Positions 35,772 to 48,345 of a DNA stretch of 64,000 nt are shown here, piece after piece. The translations under genes and the position numbers were made by a program. The stretch is taken from positions 62,001-126,000 of the forward strand of contig CAKAKS010000061.1 of the NCBI GenBank assembly GCA_916700875.1, in the 5' to 3' direction. Within the stretch, counting starts at the first letter, position 1. Each line of letters begins with the position of its first letter. Origin of the DNA: Sebastes aleutianus. Its lineage: Eukaryota; Chordata; Actinopteri; Perciformes; Sebastidae. The notes below the pieces were generated by a model that was not told the DNA's origin, searched no databases, and saw only the letters and a list, made by a program, of their open reading frames with translations.

Positions 35772-36448
35772 TTAAAGGGACTATTTGTAACTTTCAGAAA
35801 TGCTTCTTAACAGCGACACCTGTGGCCGTGAAATCAACGAAAGTCAGCGTCGGGCTCGCGCTTGCTTGCTCTCAATATACCTGAACGAGCATCACTCAAA
35901 ACAGTGAGGCGACACAAGTCAGCTAAAACCACAATATCACTCTATATTTCAGCTGCTTGGCAGTAATGTTAGCTGACCAGACGAAGGTCTCTCCATGAAC
36001 ATGATTTTGATCTGATCCTAGTGTTGTCTTTTCCTGCCTAAGTGCAGGCTGAGGCAGCGGGGCTCTCCAGCGTGTCTCCTCTGCTCTCTCCGCCCGCAGC
36101 CAGAGAGAGCAGAGGAGACACCGGCACCCGGTCGGTAACGAGAAGACAACGTAAATCTTTGTAGAGCCCCGTCACTTCACAAGACACGGAAAACCTCTGT
36201 TGGTCTGGAGGAGCTGCAGCAGTTATTTCTGCACAAACGTCCCCTGTGCATTCACTAGATATTCTCAGAGCTAAACTAACTCTTCTGCAGTGTGGAGTGA
36301 GCGGGCGTTCACGTCTAGAGGTGGAGCGAGCTGAGCTGTCTGAGTGAAGGCGAGCAGGCAGAGGAGGAGGGTACAGCGGCTACACGTGAACGCGCATATG
36401 CGAGCCGCTACATTTGTGCACATACAAAGTTACAAATAGTCCCTTTAA
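35772..36448. mobile_element. TTAA-flanked non-autonomous DNA transposon, copy 2 (677 bp)
   Basis: The element is TTAAAGGGACTATTTGTAAC to AATAGTCCCTTTAA. It is absent from the equivalent place in unit 2, where a single TTAA remains at 54402..54405. It is the same family as 9529..10292. Confidence 0.9.
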
Positions 36449-36525
36449 CAGTGACATAATAATATAATGTAGAGTCTGATTTTCCAACAGTGTTCATTTT
36501 AGATGTATTTGTTATTGTAATATAC

Positions 36526-37277
36526 TAGTGGCTGTCAAAGTTAAGTGATAATAACACGTTAACGCAAATTTGTTTTAACACCACTAATTTCTTTAATGCA
36601 TTAACGCAACTTGTGATTGTTAGGTCGTAGCAGGTTCAGTGTTAAAGCTAGAGTGAAGATACTGGTATCATATGAAACTAAACAACCTGATAAATCCATG
36701 GGTACCAACCATGTCATACTAGCTTGTCACGAAGGAGGATAATTAACGCTCCAAACTTCAGCTAAATTTTAGCGAGGAAAAACTGGCATGGTCATTTTCA
36801 AAGGGGTCCCTTGACCTCTGACCTCCAGATGTGTGAATGAAAATGGGTTCTATGGGTACCCACGAGTCTCCCCTTTACAGACATGCTCACTTTATGATAA
36901 TCACATGCAGTTTGGGGCAAGTCATAGTCAAGTCAGCACACTGACACACTGACAGCTGTTGTTGCCTGTTGGGCTGCAGTTTGCCATGTTGTGATTTGAG
37001 CATATCTTTATGCTAATTGCAGTACCTGTGAGGGTTTCTGGATCAATATCTGTCATTGTTTTGTGTTGTCAATTGATTTACAATAATAAATATATACATA
37101 CATTTGCATAAAGCAGCATATTTGACCTCTACCATGTTGATAAAGAGTATTAAATACTTGATAAATCTCCCTTTAAGGTACATTTTGAACAAATAAAAAA
37201 TGTGATTAATTTGGGATTAAGTATGGAAAATCAAATGATTAATCGTGATTAAATATTTGAATCGGTTTACAGCCCTA
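36526..37277. mobile_element. hAT-type MITE (GACAGCCCTA family), unit 1 second copy
   Basis: The flanking 8-bp duplication TAATATAC lies at 36518..36525 and 37278..37285. The same insertion is in unit 2 at 54489..55223. Confidence 0.88.
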
Positions 37278-37759
37278 TAATATACACAAACATAAAAGAT
37301 CTGTTAAAACATGTTAACTCCAGCTGATCTATTTTCTTATTTTTACATAATACAGTACAATATAAAACAGATATGTTTACATATTTCTTGTCATAATCTG
37401 CCCTTAGGTTATGTTTTGTTTGTTCTAATGGATCCTTTCCATAATGTTGTCAGACACTTATAATAACAATCTGAGCCTGTCAGTGGCAAAAACAAGACCT
37501 TTTAGTGGACGTAAATGACGGTACCAGGTTGCCCCAAATGATTACATTACAGCTTGTTTTTATCAATACCGGACCAATTTCACAAAGTGTCCCCATTAGT
37601 CACTTAGACACAAAAACATGAAATAGAGTCCAGGTTGAAAAATACTGAAGTTATCCTTTAAGGTTCATCTGAAAGAATAAGGTCTACATCTCATAGTTAA
37701 GAGATGACGTATTCTCCAAATGACATTCTGTAAAGCTCTCATCTTTTTTTATGATGACA

Positions 37760-38260
37760 TTTTGAGAAATACTCTTTATTGGCTTTCTTGTCAAGAGTGA
37801 GATGAGAAGATCAATGCTGCTCTCATGTTTGTACCCTAAACATGAAGCTAGGAGACAGTTAGCTTAGCTTAGCATAAAGACGGGAAACATGGGAGAACGG
37901 TTAGTCTGTCCACAGTTTGTGTTTTTTGTACCAATTAAACAAACAAGACATAAAATGTTAATTAGTGAGCGTTAGAGGTGCTGGTAGGCACATCTTTAAC
38001 TTTGGACTGAGACAGGCTAACTGATAAATTAGGAGGTTTTATAGTCAGATTCTGGGGTTCTAGACAATCTGATCAATGACTGATCACCACTGGTGGAAAG
38101 TAACTAAGTACATTTACTCAAGTATTGTACTTAAGTACAAGTTTGAGATACGTGTACTTTGAGTATTACCATTTTGTGCTACTTTATACTTATACTACTC
38201 CACTACATCTCAGAGGCTGTTATTTAGCTTTGTTATATAGCTGTTTAAGTAACGATGCCT
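37760..38260. repeat. Two adjoining interspersed fish repeats (copy in unit 2 at about 55690-56200)
   Basis: Bases 37760-38060 contain TTAGCTTAGCTTAGCATAAA and GAGGTGCTGGTAGGCAC blocks. Bases 38091-38260 begin GGTGGAAAGTAACTAAGTAC and continue with the TACTTAAGTACAA block, both widespread in fish genomes. No coding potential. Confidence 0.6.
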
Positions 38261-40641
38261 CATGACATCTAAAAATAATATGATAAAAAAACAGAAGCCG
38301 TCCCATAACTTTATTTATTTTGTATTATTACTGTCTATAGTATATATAGTATAGTGTATATATTACAGTAAACAACTGGATCATAGCCAACATCACACTT
38401 AACGTAAAGAGCGTTGATGTTGCAGTCACGCTATATAGTCAGTGTCATGTCCTGAGGCAAGGCAAAGTTCTTAGAAATTGTTCTCACAAATTATGCAGAA
38501 ATTAACTACAAGTGTTTACAGTTAGTGAATTACAGAAAATGTAAAATGTTCAACAGTTTTATAACAAAAAGTGTAAGGTCTACATTTTACATGTATGAGA
38601 ATATGCATCCTCAAAATGTCATTTGGTCCTTCCATCTCAAGTATAATTTTGTTTAGATTTGATATTCTGTGTCAGCACATACATTGGTTTCACTAAATAT
38701 AATTTATCTCAATGGAATTCAATTTCATTGAGTTAAACAATGCTGTCAGTAACAGTCTAGTTCCTCTGGGTTTCCTCTGCTCACTTTAGATGTTCTAACG
38801 GACAATGGGTCACAGATCCATCTGGCTGCCAGCGTTAGCTAGCGAGTTCAGTGGTGGTCCGGAGATAAGTCCAGTGTTCAGTCCTGACTCGGTACATCGT
38901 ACGTTGTTCACCCGCTGCTGCTGCTCCCCCCCCCCCTACTAGTGTTTTCGGTGTGTCACCGTCGGCCCGTGTCTGAGTTTTTTCTGTTGATTCAGCATGA
39001 TGAATTGGCGACGGAGCCCGTCGGTGAGAGAAATCACTCTGATTATCTGTTCAGCTTAAACAAATCAGTACAACGAATCAATCAGCAAGCCAACGAGTAA
39101 AGTCAAGAGGAAAAACACAGAAGGCTCTTCTCATTTTTCATCTTCATCTCATCTCATCATTCCAACATACGGATATTTTCACAGCGACATGAACATCTGG
39201 AATGAAGCTAAGTGGTGAGTGAGAGTGGTGTGAAAATGGTCGGCAAACGCCGCTTTGTTTCATGTACGTATCATAACAACTGCTTGTATATCCACCGTCC
39301 TCGGTCTTCTGGTTTCCCTTTTTGAATGACGACTACAGACTACCGCCGCCTGCTGGTGTGGAGAGTGATTTCATCTCAGGCAGGCACAGAACGTACGTGG
39401 TAGTTGACCGTCGGCTGTTGTCTTTGCAGTGTGCTCAAGTACAACTTTTTGGCCAAGACAACCCTAACCCATTATTGGATTCATTATTTTTTTATTTGAT
39501 AGTCAATAAAATAAATGAATTGAGAAATGCACTACTTTGGTTGTGATGCAGCCGCCGCTCTCTGTCTGCAGTCAGTCACCACTCTGTAGTCTCACTCAGG
39601 AAGAGGGAGTGAGATGGCGCCTCGACGCGGGCAAGAGATGTCCCAAGACTAGATTATCATAAGTTTATAAAAATGCAGCACCGTGAGGATTGTAATCAAT
39701 TTGGGAGGTTCTTGTAGTGAGGATTTCACCTCATGGTGTGGAGAGGGTAACTAGTCCATCCACCCAGTGGAGTGTTTCCTGCCGTCAGTCAGTCTTTAAG
39801 CGGGCTAAGAAACTGTGTCTGTCCGTCTGTTGATCTCCTCTGCTCCGCTCCGTTTCAGTGCTATGGACAGCGCCGCGCCCTACACACTACAAACAGCGTT
39901 GTTGTTCTGAAACAACAGCTAAGCGATAGTCACATGTATCTCGGCCAATAATTTAGTTGTTTTTGCTATTTTTCTATGGATACATAAAGCTTAAACAGAG
40001 GGGCATCAACACATACACATAATAAACACATACATAATATAAAAAACATTTAGACTGTTCAGTTCAGTTATGAATGATGAAAACAAACGCAATGAAGCTC
40101 AGCATTTACATAAGGGATAATGGACTTAAAAACGGTCCGCCAGAGTCCGAGATCAGAACTGCACCCATAGTAACGGTCTGTTATACATAGTAACGGTCTG
40201 TTATACATAGCAATGGTCTGTTATACATAGCAACGGTCTGCTATAAAGACATAACAGACCGTCAGAATCAAGAAAGCCATGTAATAAACTACAATATCAT
40301 GCTTCTTTGGCGCCACCCGTAGGAAATGCGACCACATTGTAACTTTTCTACGCAGTATTGCACACTTTGAATAGCGAGCCTGTCTCCAGTGTGTTGGTTT
40401 ATTATAGTAAAAACAAAGACTACAACAATGAATCGATGATTGTGTGATGGTACAAACCTTTAATGGATGGAGTGCACAGAATGCAAATGTTTGTGTCGGC
40501 CTTAGTGTGAAAGATTTGAAAACAAAAAATCAACAAATATTCTGTATCTTTGTTTCATTTCGTCCCCGGTGTGAAAAGGCCTTTAAACATGTTTGAAAAA
40601 GATGTTGTGTAATGGGACGGCTTCTTTAGAATTTGTCTTAC
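38261..40641. other. Intergenic/intronic stretch across the unit 1-unit 2 boundary, no gene supported
   Basis: The stretch contains the unit boundary repeat and a GC-richer block (38900-39100). A short open frame at 39322-39546, repeated at 57273-57497, has no recognisable domain and runs into repeat sequence. It may hold the intron between PYD exons 8 and 7. Confidence 0.4.
40171..40248. repeat. 20-bp minisatellite, unit 2 (4 copies)
   Basis: Tandem copies of the TAACGGTCTGTTATACATAG unit, orthologous in position to 25079 and 58122. Confidence 0.85.
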
Positions 40642-40927
40642 CTTTGATTCCTGAGCTGGTCTCTGACAACCTCTCTACCAGATCAGTCCTGTTCATGTCC
40701 ATTATAACCTCCCTGGTCACCTCCACAGACTGCTGGCCGTAGGTCTTCACCATCAGATCCACCACTTCATCTGCACTGTCTGCCAAATTCAGTACTTTAA
40801 ATGGGATGTATGGGAGGCTCTTCTTGAAGGACGTGAACTGCAGCAACCGCTTGAATTTCTTGAGCTCCTCGTTACTCAAATCCTTCAGTGTTTTCAAAAC
40901 AATCTGTTTCACAGCTGCAATTGTTAC
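40642..40927 (-). CDS. PYD exon 8 (hybrid of types 2 and 3)
   Basis: This 286-nt exon is phase 0 to 1. It reads VTIAAVKQIVLKTLKDL, with LLQFTSFKKSLPYIPFKVL and QQSVEVTREVIMDMNRTDL. The body matches PYD exon 3, but from its last codons and the GTAAGA donor into the downstream intron it matches PYD exon 2. The switch lies near 40642-40648. No stop is present. Confidence 0.85.
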
Positions 40928-41771
40928 CTGAAAAATTCAAAGGATATGTTAAGCAAATGTGTTATTTCTCAACTGGGATAGTTAAAGATTTATTTTTTTG
41001 CCGTTCATCAGTGTCAGTGTTTTAGACGTAGCGTAAATGTAATAAGATTGTTTTTTTCTGCATGATCACTCAAGACGATACATTAATATCTGTTCTATTG
41101 ATTGTGTTTTACCTTGTTTTCTTTACAAAGTATTGTATGTGTATTTATTTCTTAAGCAACATCAAAGCAAAAGATGATTCCCTTTTCCCTTTAATTCCTA
41201 TAAACTGATTACTACCACCTGATCTAACATAACATATCCTTATTTTTTAGCAGTGGTTAAAAGAAAGTGTTTTCTCTACTTGTTTTAATGGCTAAATATT
41301 ACAAACTAGAATGACACTCAGACAGCACAGACCACCGTCAACGCTGATGGTGTAGTCACAACCTCCGCGGATAATGCCTTTTCCTGAGGTTTTGGCCCAT
41401 ACCACAACAGTTTACCAAGTTTCCCGAAAATCAAGCCAGTTTTTCTGTAATCGTGCTGACAGACAAACAGACAAATGGAAAAACAGACAAACCAAGCTGC
41501 AAACATAACCTGCTTTGGTGGTGGTAATAAAAATAACTTGATATTTGTTCTTATCTTCAGTAGTAGAGCAGCAGAGCAGTAAATCTATCATAACATCAGT
41601 GGATAACATTATTACTGAAGAGCTCAACCTTAACACTGAGAACCATCCAATTTAAAACACTTGGTTTGGTTGGTATCATCATTTAAAATGTTCAAGATGA
41701 GGACGGTTTTCAACCTGCATCTATTGAATGAAAGCTGTGATGTGTAAAGTCAGACTCACTCTCTCTGACAC

Positions 41772-41803
41772 TGCAGGTTGATGTTCATCCACAGACTGTT
41801 TCT
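41772..41803 (-). CDS. Linker exon with weak donor (32 nt)
   Basis: Same form as 28107..28138 (EKQSVDEHQPA, donor GTGTCA). Doubtful use. Confidence 0.4.
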
Positions 41804-42178
41804 CTGGGGAGAAAAGACATTTAAAATGACTCAGAGGATTATAATCTAATTTGACATGGAGAGTAAAATCAACTTCAATAAGGCTCAGTTACTTTAAAAG
41901 GAAATAAAACAAATTCACATCAAATCATAACCACCTCCACAATCTAAAGCTTTCCAACACGAAAGCCGTGCAGCAAATACTGAACTCATTAAACTGATAA
42001 TATTCTGTGTGACTGTTGTTGGTTTAATTAATTCATTGATCCTGCCAACAGCTTTTTATATTTCACATTGCTGATGACACAGATTTTGAAGCAGTTTTAC
42101 TTTTTTCATGATGAATTATAAAATGTATTTATTAGACATTCATGAGACACACGTGATTATGTGATGTGACAGTCTTAC

Positions 42179-42464
42179 CTTTGAGTCCTGAGCTGGGCTT
42201 TGACAACATCTGCATCAGATCAGTCTTGTTCATTTTCTGTAAAACCTCCCTGGTTAACTCCACAGACTGCTGGCCGTAGGTCTCCACCAGCTGATCCACT
42301 GTTTCTGCTTTGTCTGATGTGTGTCTAAACAACAATGAGATGTCTGGGAGGTTCTTCTGTGAAACAATCGACTGCAGGAACTCGTTGAATTTCTTGATCT
42401 CCTCGTTACTCAAAGGATTCAGAGTTTCCAAGAGCAGATATCTAACAGCTGCTATTGTTGCTAC
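42179..42464 (-). CDS. PYD exon 9
   Basis: This 286-nt exon is phase 0 to 1 and reads VATIAAVRYLLLETLNPL, with IKKFNEFLQSIVSQKNLPDI and QQSVELTREVLQKMNKTDL. Acceptor CTTTCAG, donor GTAAGA. It is the unit 2 equivalent of exon 4. Confidence 0.84.
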
Positions 42465-42615
42465 CTGAAAGAATCAATATATTCATAACATAAATAAGTA
42501 AATCATGACTTTGGGTCTTATCATTATTTAAAATGTTAAAGATGACCACATTTTTAACCTGCATCTGTTAAATGAAAGCTGTGTTGTCTGAAGTCAGACA
42601 TGTGACATTACTCAC

Positions 42616-42656
42616 TTTCTGGATCAGTGCAGGTCGGTGTTCATCTGAGTGTTTCT
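42616..42656 (-). CDS. Linker exon (41 nt)
   Basis: EKHSDEHRPALIQK, phase 1 to 0; equivalent of 28952..28992. Confidence 0.65.
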
Positions 42657-43699
42657 CTGAGGAGAAAAGTGGTAAAAGTCATGAGTGATGATCTAACATC
42701 TGACAATAAACATTGTTATCAGGCAACATTACTTTTTCTAAAATTTACAAAAAAAAAAATTACACTTAAAAGTTTCTATTTATTCCTCATTCCAGCGGAT
42801 GAGGAACGGCTGATTAGTGAAGTTGAAATGAGGAGTTATCTGATACGACACCTCCTCATTCACTACAAACACCTGAATAAGGTGACAGCAGGCTGGAGGG
42901 AGATCACCAGGAGCCTGATAGTTTACTGAGGCATGTGGCTGTATTCTATGTCATTTTCAGTAAATATCGCAGACTAAAACCTGTGTTTTCTGTTTAAAAA
43001 ACACAAACGTTGGAAGAGAGCAAGTACTACTCCCCCATCTTTTAAGTGGTAACGTCTCTAGTCTGATCTGGACCGTACAGCTGATAGGTACGTGGTTTGT
43101 TTACATCGCGTAAGAGAAGTGCATATTTAAAAATGAGTGGACAGAGTGTCAGATGTTATTAGGCTATAAGTAAATATAAATACCACAAATCTATATTCTT
43201 ATCTTGTTGGTTTGTGATTCTGTAAATAAGAAGACACAACAAGGTCGATATTATTCATCATTACAATAAATGATTAGTTCTACCTCATTATAAAACATAT
43301 GGATGCATTTCTAGGGGGTTCAGTGAGCCCCCTGAACCAACGCAGACTGTATCTGTCACCCTCCAGGATGGCTTCACATCACAATGAAACAGATCAGTGT
43401 CTGACCTCGACATTTTGTGATGGAGTACGACCCCACAAAGCCACTGGTGAAGAAGTTGTGAGCTTCCAAGGACCTGTAGGTCTTGAGGATGCACTCTGTG
43501 TAAAGCCCTGCGTGATGTCGCATGTCAAAACAGGCTAATGGCATTGAGTAACATTAGCGCTGCTACTGTCTTGAACCTGCATGGAGTTCACTCAGATATT
43601 CAAGTCTATTACATCATAACATTATATGGCTGTTGGTATTGATATTATAAAGGTAAGTTTAATTCATCTATATTGAGTAAATGTAATAATGTCACTTAT

Positions 43700-43867
43700 C
43701 AGGTGATACACCCGAATGAAAATATCTGGGAATGACACTTCAGGCCATTTAGTCGGGTCATCTGTCCAGTCTTTTATAAGATATGGACAATCATCTACTC
43801 CGATTCTGTCTAATTTTTGTACGTAACGTTCTTTGTCGAGTGAGGACAAGGAGTCTATATGAGACAT
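43700..43867 (-). pseudogene. YqaJ-type N-terminus module, unit 2, donor lost
   Basis: An ATG at 43867 opens MSHIDSLSSLDKERYVQK. The end is altered: the CYLVESP region is rearranged, and the GTAAGT donor has become ATAAGT. The open frame runs on to 43664 instead. Confidence 0.5.
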
Positions 43868-44384
43868 GGCACTTTAGTATGTAAATTTATGATATTAAAA
43901 ACCACGCTTTCTGAGCATATCCGAGTGGGGGAAAAGGATTGTTTTCCCCCACGGAGACTGCGCCCTAAACCACGGCCCCAACTATGACAAGACACCGACT
44001 GTATGTATGCCGAATTATAATTATATAGGTTGTTGTTGTTGTTGTTGTTGTTGTTGGGAGGATTAAGCTAAGACAGCTAATATGTGCTAGCCTCAGTTGT
44101 CACTTGTTGCCACGATAAATATTCACTTATTCTGCAGCCTGATGGAGACACGAGTGTCAAACTCAGCCATTTATCCGTTTTTCTTCCTCACTAACTGGCA
44201 ACTTGATCTCTGACAACACAGAGATACCACGTGACGCCAGCGCCGTTATACTATTGGCTCACAAGCCTTGTTAGAAGTGGGAACTGAATGTCAGATATCT
44301 TCCACAGAGATAAACCAAACATTCATTTTGGACCCGTCAACATTTTTTAAATCATTAATTCACAGTTCAGACTTTTAGTCGGCA

Positions 44385-44995
44385 TAGGGCTGTAAAGGTT
44401 AACGCAATAACGTGTTAACGCAACTTATGATTTTTAGGTTGTAGCGGGTTCAGTTTTAAAGCTAGAGAGAAGATACTGGCATCATATGAAGCTAGGAAAC
44501 CTGAGGAGTCCATTGGTACCAACCATGTCATACTAGATTGTTGCAAAGGAGGTTAAATAACACTCCAAACATACGCTACATTTTCAAAGAGGTCCCTTGA
44601 CCTCTGACCTCCAGATAGGTGAATGTAAATGGGTTCTATGGGTACCCACGAGTCTCCCCTTTACAGACATGCCCACTTTATGATAATCACATGCAGTTTG
44701 GGGCAAGTCATAGTCAAGTCAGCACACTGACACACTGACAGCTGTTGTTGCCTGTTGGGCTGCAGTTTGACATGTTGTGATTTGAGCATATTGTTTTATG
44801 CTAAATGCAGTACCTGTGAGGGTTTCTGGATAATATGTACATATACTACCATGTTGATAAGAGTATTAAATACTTGACAAATTTCCCTTTAAGGTACATT
44901 TTGAACAGATAGAAAATGTGCGATTAATTTGCGATTAACTATGGACAATCATGTGATTAATCGTGATTAAATATTTGAATCGATTGACAGCCCTA
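44385..44995. mobile_element. hAT-type MITE (GACAGCCCTA family), unit 2 first copy
   Basis: Duplicate of the insertion at 30732..31384, with a short internal deletion near its left end. Confidence 0.85.
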
Positions 44996-45208
44996 ATTCG
45001 GCACCTTTCTAAAAGCTCTGTGGATGTGTTATTTTTTAAATAATATTCATCTACATAAAAAAACGTTATCAATATGACCTTTAAACCATCTCAACAGTCA
45101 TGTCCCCTCTTCCAAAATATATTCCATACTTCATATATATTATTATATATACATATATATTATTTATAATGTAAAGAGAAGACATATCTTAAAGACTAGT
45201 TGTCTTAC

Positions 45209-45488
45209 TTTTGGGTCCTGAGCTGCTGTCTGACAACCTCTGCACCAGATCAGTCCTCTTCATCGTCTTTAAAATCTCCTTGGTCTTCTCCACAGACTTT
45301 TGGCTGCTGATCTGCACCATTAAAAACACTGTGTCCTGCATGTCTGTTATCTCCAACCCCAACCACGGGATGTAACGTCTGGGAAAGTCAGTTTTTCTCA
45401 GAACCACCTTGAACCTCTCGAGCTCCGCGGCACTCAAATCTTTAAGTGTTTCCAAAAGCAGCTCTATAACAGACGCCATCGTTTCCAC
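45209..45488 (-). CDS. PYD exon 10
   Basis: This 280-nt exon is phase 0 to 1 and reads VETMASVIELLLETLKDL, with LERFKVVLRKTDFPRRYIPW and QKSVEKTKEILKTMKRTDL. Donor GTAAGA after AAAA. It is the unit 2 equivalent of exon 5. Confidence 0.84.
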
Positions 45489-46379
45489 CTGGCAAATTCA
45501 AAGGAAATGTTCATGAGGCAAAAGTGCAAAAACTTCTCAGCTGGGATGATTACAGATTATTCTGGTCACAACTCATCAATGTCTGTGTTTCAGAAATGAG
45601 GATGTGCTGAGTACATCAGCTATATCATAGCTATATCTGATTACATGTGTACATTTCTCATCAAGGTGATTCACTTTTATCCTCTTGATGAGTCATTTAA
45701 TGATTTTATTTCTGTTAACTATTTCATGACTTTTTGTTTTATTGCCTATTTAAGGCGTTCCTCATGTGAACACTAGACAAACTGAATGGAGCATCAGTTC
45801 TGAAAAAATCTTCTGATGAAAATTAGGAATTTGTTTTTTTTCATCATTTATAACATTCAAGATGAGGATGATGTTGAATCTACATCTATTGAATGAAAGC
45901 TGAAGTGGTTAAAGTAGAGCTGCAACTAACAATTATTTAAATTTTTCAATGTTCAAAACAATCAGTGTCCAACAATCCAATGTACAAATACATATTATGT
46001 CCCTCTCTGTTGCTCCCTCCCCACCCCATGTAACCCCAAGAACAAGAGGGATAAACAACAATTCAATAAATCAATAATGTGGCTTCACAGAAATAAAATG
46101 AAGAAAAATAAATTAAAAAAACCCATTAATCGTCAGTACAGATGAAGACTTTTAAGAGCTTAAAATCATAAAATCCACGTGAAACTACTTGAGATTCATT
46201 AGGCCTGACCCCAATGCTTCGAAGCTTCGACCGTTGCCATGGTAATCAACCAACAAATCAGTATTGGACTGATTCATTTTTTTTTAATATATATATATAT
46301 TTAAGTATGTAATAATAACGTATAATCACAAAATAGCTGAATAAGGACAATGGACAATGACATATGTGACATTACTCAC

Positions 46380-46423
46380 CTTCTGGGTCAGTGCAGGCCA
46401 ATGTTCATCCACACAGTGTTTCT
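46380..46423 (-). CDS. Linker exon (44 nt)
   Basis: EKHCVDEHWPALTQK, phase 1 to 0; acceptor CTCCTCAG, donor GTGAGT. Confidence 0.68.
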
Positions 46424-46572
46424 CTGAGGAGAAAGGAAATATAAATGAATGATGGGAATTAATGTGAAGCTTATATTGTTCAGTTTTTGTGTTTTTGTAT
46501 TTATTCATCAGTATATGTTATATGTTTATATGTATTATAGTATATGTGACAGTTTCTGCTTCTTTCTCTTAC

Positions 46573-46858
46573 CTTTGGGTCCTGAGCTGGTCTCTGACAG
46601 CCTCTGCACCAGATCAGTCCTGTTCATGTCCATGAAAATCTCCTCAGTCACGTCCACAGACTGATGACCACACATCTGCACCATCTTCTCCACCAGGTCT
46701 GCCTGGGTTGACTCCAGCAGTTTACTCCATGAGGTGAGTGGAAGGTTCCTCTGGAAGAACGTGAACTGCAGCAACCACCTGAATTGCGTTAACTCCTCGG
46801 AGCTCAAATCATTGAGTGTTTCCATAAGCAGCTCTTTAATGGCCCTCATTGTTGCCAC
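46573..46858 (-). CDS. PYD exon 11
   Basis: This 286-nt exon is phase 0 to 1 and reads VATMRAIKELLMETLNDL, with LTQFRWLLQFTFFQRNLPLT and HQSVDVTEEIFMDMNRTDL. It is the unit 2 equivalent of exon 6. Confidence 0.85.
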
Positions 46859-47400
46859 CTGGAACATTCAAGTATATGTTCATAGAGGAAAATATGTTTA
46901 TTAGATTTTGCACCTTATTTTAGACATTTGAATGTTTTAAGATGTGTTTTTCACCTGAGCTACTGATAATTATCTGTTTGTTAGAGTAGAGGATGATTCT
47001 TTTTTCCTTCTACTCTTTAATATCTGTGACCTGAATGTTTTTTAAATTGTATTTCCAGGCTGTAACTCTGTCACTGTGCTGCCAAAAACTGAAATGAGCC
47101 ACCTGATCTTAACATCAGATGTTGTGGTTGAATTAACTGTACAAACAGGTGGCAGCACAATGAAGATACTTCCTCATTTTCATGTTTTGCATTTTGTTTA
47201 AGTCTTTGAAATACAATGAATTGATAATAGCAACATTACTGAGCTCAAATGAATCTCAGCTTCAGTTCAGTGAGAAACATTTGATTTAAATCAGGAGTTT
47301 GGTTTAATTTATCATCATTAATGTTGATGTGATTTAAAACCTACATCTTATTGAATAGAAGCTGTACTCTGTATGATCAGACAGATATGACATCACTCAC

Positions 47401-47444
47401 TTTGTGGATCAGTGCAGACAGGTGTTCATCCACAGAGTGTTTTT
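47401..47444 (-). CDS. Linker exon (44 nt)
   Basis: KKHSVDEHLSALIHK, phase 1 to 0; equivalent of 34414..34457. Confidence 0.68.
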
Positions 47445-47762
47445 CTGAGAAGAATGAAAGGAAATAAAAACGAGTTGGCATCAGGCAATACTTTTACTAA
47501 AAAACAATACAAAGAGGTCAACACAGAATTTCATACAAACCTACAGCTACATATAATGTACCACTGATATTTTGGCCCATCTCCTGAAATATTGTTGTCA
47601 TACTTCACATTAGACATGAAACGTATTTTGTACTCTAGATGATGCATCTTTTAAAATGTCTCTTTTCTCTACTTTAATATAATCAATATTTATAATGTAA
47701 AGACAAGAAGATAAAGCTTATAAACTTATGATTTTAACATGTTTTTGTCTTTATTGTCTTAC

Positions 47763-48042
47763 TTTTGGGTCCTGAGCTGCTGTCTGACAACCTCTGCACC
47801 AGATCAGGCCTGTTCATCTCCATTAAAACCTCCTTGGTCTTCTCCACAGACTGTTGTCCTTCGGTCAGCACCATTAAAAACACTGCGTCCTGCATGTCTT
47901 TCATATCCAGCTGCCACCGCGGGATGTAACGTCTGTCAAAGTCAGTTTCCCTCAGGGCATCCTTGAACATCTCGAGCTCCTCGTCACTCAAATCTTTCAG
48001 TGTTTCCAAAAGCAGCTCTATAACAGATGCCATCGTTTCCAC
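47763..48042 (-). CDS. PYD exon 12
   Basis: This 280-nt exon is phase 0 to 1 and reads VETMASVIELLLETLKDL, with LEMFKDALRETDFDRRYIPR and QQSVEKTKEVLMEMNRPDL. It is the unit 2 equivalent of exon 7. The DIRS element begins about 300 bp upstream of it, in the intron leading to its linker exon. Confidence 0.84.
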
Positions 48043-48345
48043 CTGGCAAATTCAAAGGAAATGTTCATGAGGCAAAAGTGCAAAAACTTTTCAGCTGGGA
48101 TGATTACAGATTATTCTACAAACTGCTTGTACGACTTTATTTTACTTCCTGGGTGTAACTCTTTCAAAGACTGTGCTACAAAAACTGCAATGAACCTCTT
48201 GATGTTACAACAGAGTGGCTGTTTAACCAGTTGCATCTTTTCTTCTAATATAAAAAAGTTAGAAACACACTCCTTTATTCTTTTTTCAAATACTGTGAAT
48301 TTCTCTCTCTGTCAAAGTTAGAAAACAGATCAAAAATAACATACT

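Larger units (their letters stand above)
24584..39470. repeat. Segmental duplication unit 1 (about 14.9 kb)
   Basis: This block is collinear with unit 2 (39471..57420) and, over its first 6 kb, with unit 3 (57421..63097). All start at the same CATTATTGGATTCATT motif inside a repeated stretch. It carries PYD exons 2-7, the YqaJ-like module, the repeats between them and a private TTAA element at 35772. The units remain alignable by eye over most of their length, so the duplication is recent. Confidence 0.9.

Noticed and set aside
39322..39546. 74-codon open frame, duplicated at 57273-57497
   Set aside because: Its conservation is explained by the segmental duplication; it runs into a repeat and has no recognisable domain.
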